Assembly (NCBI GenBank): GCA_030706635.1
Contig: JAUZOD010000035.1
Location: 1-43,809, forward strand
Length of the DNA stretch: 43,809 nt
Direction of reading: 5' to 3'
Source: Bacteroidota bacterium
Lineage (GTDB): Bacteria > Bacteroidota > Bacteroidia > Chitinophagales > Chitinophagaceae
How positions within the stretch are numbered: the first letter of the stretch is position 1; each line of letters starts with the position of its first letter. The notes under the pieces are model-generated. The model saw only the letters and a program-made list of their open reading frames with translations, ran no database searches and was not told the origin of the DNA. Below are positions 41,653-43,809 of the stretch, piece after piece. A program made the position numbers and the translations under genes.

Positions 41653-43242
41653 ATGCCAAGCGATATCTTACAAATAGAAAAAGAGAGTTATCAGCATTTG
41701 GTAGAGAATGTGAGGGATTTTGCAATTTTTATGACGGATGTTTCAGGATACATTATCAGCTGGAACAAGGGAGCCGAATTTGTCAAAGGCTATACGGCAG
41801 CCGAAATAATTGGCAAACACATCTCTGTATTTTATACTCCTGAACAAATCGCGGAAGGCGTTCCCCAAATGGATTTGCAAATTACCCTGGAAAAGGGTCA
41901 GTTTGAAGATGAGGCGTGGCGGATACGCAAGAACGGAACCAGGTTTTGGGCGCATGTTGTATTTACCCTGCTAAAGGACTCCCTTGGCAATACAGTGGGT
42001 GTCGGAAAGGTCACCCGGGATATAACCAGGAGAAAAAAAGTGGAAGATGAAAATAGACGCCTCAATGATAAATTAAAGGATCAGTTACAAAAGAGCCGTT
42101 CGGAGATATTGGACTATAAACACGCCCTCGATGAGTCATCTATCGTAGCCATAACAGACCAGAAGGGGATTATACATCATGTCAATGATAATTTCTGCGC
42201 CATTTCAAAATATTCCAGGGAAGAGTTGATTGGTCAGGATCACCGGATCATCAACTCAAAATATCATCCCAAGGAATTTATTCATGATCTCTGGACCACC
42301 ATTGCCAAAGGGAAAATCTGGAGGGGGGAACTAAAAAATAAGGCAAAGGATGGCACTTTCTATTGGGTTGACACGACCATTGTCCCTTTTCTGAATGAAA
42401 AAGGGAAACCATATCAGTATCTGGCTATACGAAGTGATATTACAAAGCGTAAACTCGCTGAGGAGCAAATTCATGAGATAAATGAAGATCTGGAGAGGAA
42501 AATCAGGGAGAGAACATTGGAATTAACCAAATCGCTTGAACGTGAAATGTCGTTAAACGAAATGAAATCCCGTTTTGTCTCCATGGCCTCCCATGAATTC
42601 CGGACCCCACTGACAGCCATCCTGTCCAGCATTTCTCTGATAGAACGCTATAAGATGCCGGATCAGGAGGAAAAACGGCACAAGCATGTCGAACGAATTA
42701 AATCATCCATACGCAATCTCACGGATATTCTGGACGATTTTCTTTCTTTGGACAAACTTGAACAGGGGAAAATTGAGACCCAATGTCTGCATTTTGATCT
42801 TCAGGAATTTATTGAAGACACCATCAATCAAATGGAGGGCATGCTTAAGAAGAAAAATCAGGAAATTTTACTTATATATAATGGGCCACGGGAAATTAAA
42901 CAGGATAAGAAAATACTTCGCAATGTTCTCCTGAATCTTCTTTCAAATGCCGTGAAATATTCACCAGAAGGAAAAATAATACAGGTTCAAGTTAATGGTG
43001 ATAATGAAAATGTTTTTATCGCCATAAAGGATGAGGGTATCGGAATACCATTTGAAGCCCAACAGCATTTATTTTCAAAATTCTTCAGGGCTGGAAATGC
43101 GGTGAACATTCAGGGTACCGGATTAGGCTTAAATATTGTTCAGAAATATGTCGAATTGCTGGATGGAAATATCAGCTTTTCAAGCGAAGAAAATCAGGGT
43201 TCAGTCTTTACCGTTGGATTCCCGAAAGAGGGCAAGGGATAA
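41653..43242 (+). CDS. Cytoplasmic PAS-PAS histidine kinase
   Basis: The 529-residue protein has no membrane segment. Two PAS domains (about residues 12-127 and 150-267) are each followed by a PAC-like tail (TRDITRRKK, SDITKRKLA). A coiled coil of about 30 residues leads to a HisKA domain with phosphoacceptor H314 in SHEFRTPL. The ATPase domain has NLLSNAVKYS, DEGIGIP and GTGLGLNIV. It should be a soluble sensor of a small molecule, redox or energy signal; I cannot see a haem or iron-sulphur ligand set. It precedes two tandem receivers and may phosphorylate one or both. The start is the first in-frame ATG. Confidence 0.92.
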   Translation: MPSDILQIEKESYQHLVENVRDFAIFMTDVSGYIISWNKGAEFVKGYTAAEIIGKHISVFYTPEQIAEGVPQMDLQITLEKGQFEDEAWRIRKNGTRFWAHVVFTLLKDSLGNTVGVGKVTRDITRRKKVEDENRRLNDKLKDQLQKSRSEILDYKHALDESSIVAITDQKGIIHHVNDNFCAISKYSREELIGQDHRIINSKYHPKEFIHDLWTTIAKGKIWRGELKNKAKDGTFYWVDTTIVPFLNEKGKPYQYLAIRSDITKRKLAEEQIHEINEDLERKIRERTLELTKSLEREMSLNEMKSRFVSMASHEFRTPLTAILSSISLIERYKMPDQEEKRHKHVERIKSSIRNLTDILDDFLSLDKLEQGKIETQCLHFDLQEFIEDTINQMEGMLKKKNQEILLIYNGPREIKQDKKILRNVLLNLLSNAVKYSPEGKIIQVQVNGDNENVFIAIKDEGIGIPFEAQQHLFSKFFRAGNAVNIQGTGLGLNIVQKYVELLDGNISFSSEENQGSVFTVGFPKEGKG

Positions 43243-43264
43243 CCTGCCGACATCATAAAGCCTG

Positions 43265-43308
43265 TTGACTTACATCATCTTTACAGGATACCGGAAGCTT
43301 TAGCTTTG
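43265..43308 (+). promoter_or_regulatory. FNR-type box and -7 element for the receiver gene
   Basis: TTGAC-TTAC-ATCAT at 43265-43278 and TAGCTTTG (perfect TAnnTTTG) at 43301-43308 have centres exactly 33 bp apart. Transcription would start at about 43312, directly before the ATG at 43316, so the message may be leaderless. Confidence 0.75.
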
Positions 43309-43315
43309 TGCATTG

Positions 43316-43696
43316 ATGAAAAAGGTATTGATTATCGAGAACAGCAGGGAAATCCGGGAAAATACAGCGGAGATACTTGAACTAAATAACTATCAGGTTT
43401 TTGTAGCTGAAAAGGGCAGCGCAGGATTTGATCTGGCAAAGAAATATCTCCCGGATATTATTCTTTGCGATATCATGAGGCCGGAAACGGATAGCCGCGC
43501 GTTTCTTAGCCTCGCATCAGGAGATAAGGTAATTCGTGATATACCTTACATTTTATTTTCGGAAGATTCTGCTGACTCGCAGGTAGGAAAGCTTTCTGAA
43601 AATAAAAACAATTTATGCCTATTGTCTAAACCCTTTGAGGCGAACGATTTGCTTGATGCCATTACTGAACGATTGGATGAGAAGGGCCCATGGTAG
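43316..43696 (+). CDS. Single-domain receiver with a degenerate acidic pocket
   Basis: The 126-residue protein is one receiver domain without an output domain. The phosphoacceptor Asp is D52 in LCDIMRP, the switch Ser is in ILFSED, and the conserved Lys is K105 in LSKPFE. The acidic pair after strand 1 that binds Mg2+ is replaced: the normal DD is E8-N9 (IIENSREI). It may be phosphorylated weakly or act as a signal-insensitive partner. It follows the kinase by 73 bases but has its own FNR-type promoter. A TTG start at 43313 is possible. Confidence 0.85.
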   Translation: MKKVLIIENSREIRENTAEILELNNYQVFVAEKGSAGFDLAKKYLPDIILCDIMRPETDSRAFLSLASGDKVIRDIPYILFSEDSADSQVGKLSENKNNLCLLSKPFEANDLLDAITERLDEKGPW

Positions 43697-43744
43697 TGAT
43701 TGCGATCTGAGAGAACCTTCTGCCAGTTATCATAAACACTGAAA

Positions 43745-43809
43745 ATGAAAAACATCCTGGTTATTGATGATAATACAGATATACGCGAGAATACCGCCGA
43801 AATACTCGA
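43745..43809 (+). CDS. Receiver domain protein, N-terminus (partial)
   Basis: From the ATG at 43745 the frame runs off the window after 21 codons: MKNILVIDDNTDIRENTAEI and L. The acidic pair DD is intact here. It is nearly the same as the start of the preceding receiver (REIRENTAEIL), so this is a tandem duplicate in which only this copy keeps the standard Mg2+ site. Confidence 0.8.
   Translation, partial: MKNILVIDDNTDIRENTAEIL

Noticed and set aside
43313-43696. Histidine kinase and receivers as the direct DNA-binding regulator of the boxes
   Set aside because: The visible receiver has no output domain and the boxes have Crp/Fnr form; the second receiver is cut by the window edge. A Crp/Fnr protein is not encoded here.

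Overview
The window reads as a chromosomal segment of a Bacteroidota bacterium, possibly a chitinophagal or related lineage (the lineage is an inference). Signs of this are the TAnnTTTG-type -7 promoter elements, lipoproteins with Bacteroidetes-style lipoboxes, few strong Shine-Dalgarno sites, and the overall gene repertoire. I see no tRNA, rRNA or CRISPR array.

Layout. 1-1360: end of hemN and a copper nitrite reductase (nirK). 1402-4681: operon of Zn-alcohol dehydrogenase, tandem universal stress protein (USP) and acetyl-CoA hydrolase/CoA-transferase. 8217-4654 (minus): a ba3-type cytochrome oxidase operon with its small subunit IIa (started by GTG), subunits II and I, Sco and a membrane cytochrome c. 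9033-8426 (minus): DUF2892 membrane protein plus an unknown protein. 9236-15832: second alcohol dehydrogenase, ZIP metal transporter, USP, AI-2E family permease and a Ca2+-type P-ATPase. 16020-19489: USP, a truncated baeRF3-like protein, a CHAD protein, an efflux-operon deletion scar and a small membrane ORF. 19567-23621 (minus): flavodoxin, USP, BON protein, phospholipase-D-like protein and DUF302 protein. 23831-29209: USP, divergent P-ATPase, Hsp20 and an L,D-transpeptidase. 29473-32365: USP remnant, nitroreductase, short-chain dehydrogenase, lipoprotein and P-loop kinase. 32613-34238: a candidate regulated small RNA followed by an IS256-family element. 39760-34402 (minus): hydrolase, phosphoribosyltransferase, FtsH, zinc-ribbon protein and GroEL. 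40009-41419: CdsA and a CDP-alcohol phosphatidyltransferase. 41653-end: PAS histidine kinase and two tandem receiver proteins.

The main result is one regulatory grammar running through the whole window. At least 14 intergenic or promoter-proximal sites fit NTGA(C/T)-N4-(A/G)TCAN, the Crp/Fnr-superfamily (FNR/DNR) pattern. In nearly every case the site centre lies either 33 bp or 54-56 bp upstream of the centre of a TAnnTTT(G/A) -7 element, in the direction of the adjacent gene. The two distances differ by 22 bp, about two helical turns, and would put the activator near -41.5 or near -61.5/-62 from the transcription start. Two sites, and weakly a third, fit divergent promoters using 33 bp one way and 55 bp the other. 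One operon has tandem sites at both 33 and 55 bp. The predicted regulon joins ba3 oxidase, fermentative dehydrogenases, five USPs, Hsp20, a P-ATPase, nitroreductase, FtsH/GroEL, lipid synthesis, a receiver protein and a non-coding RNA. The content resembles the mycobacterial DosR and Pseudomonas ANR low-oxygen survival regulons. The regulator itself is not encoded in the window.
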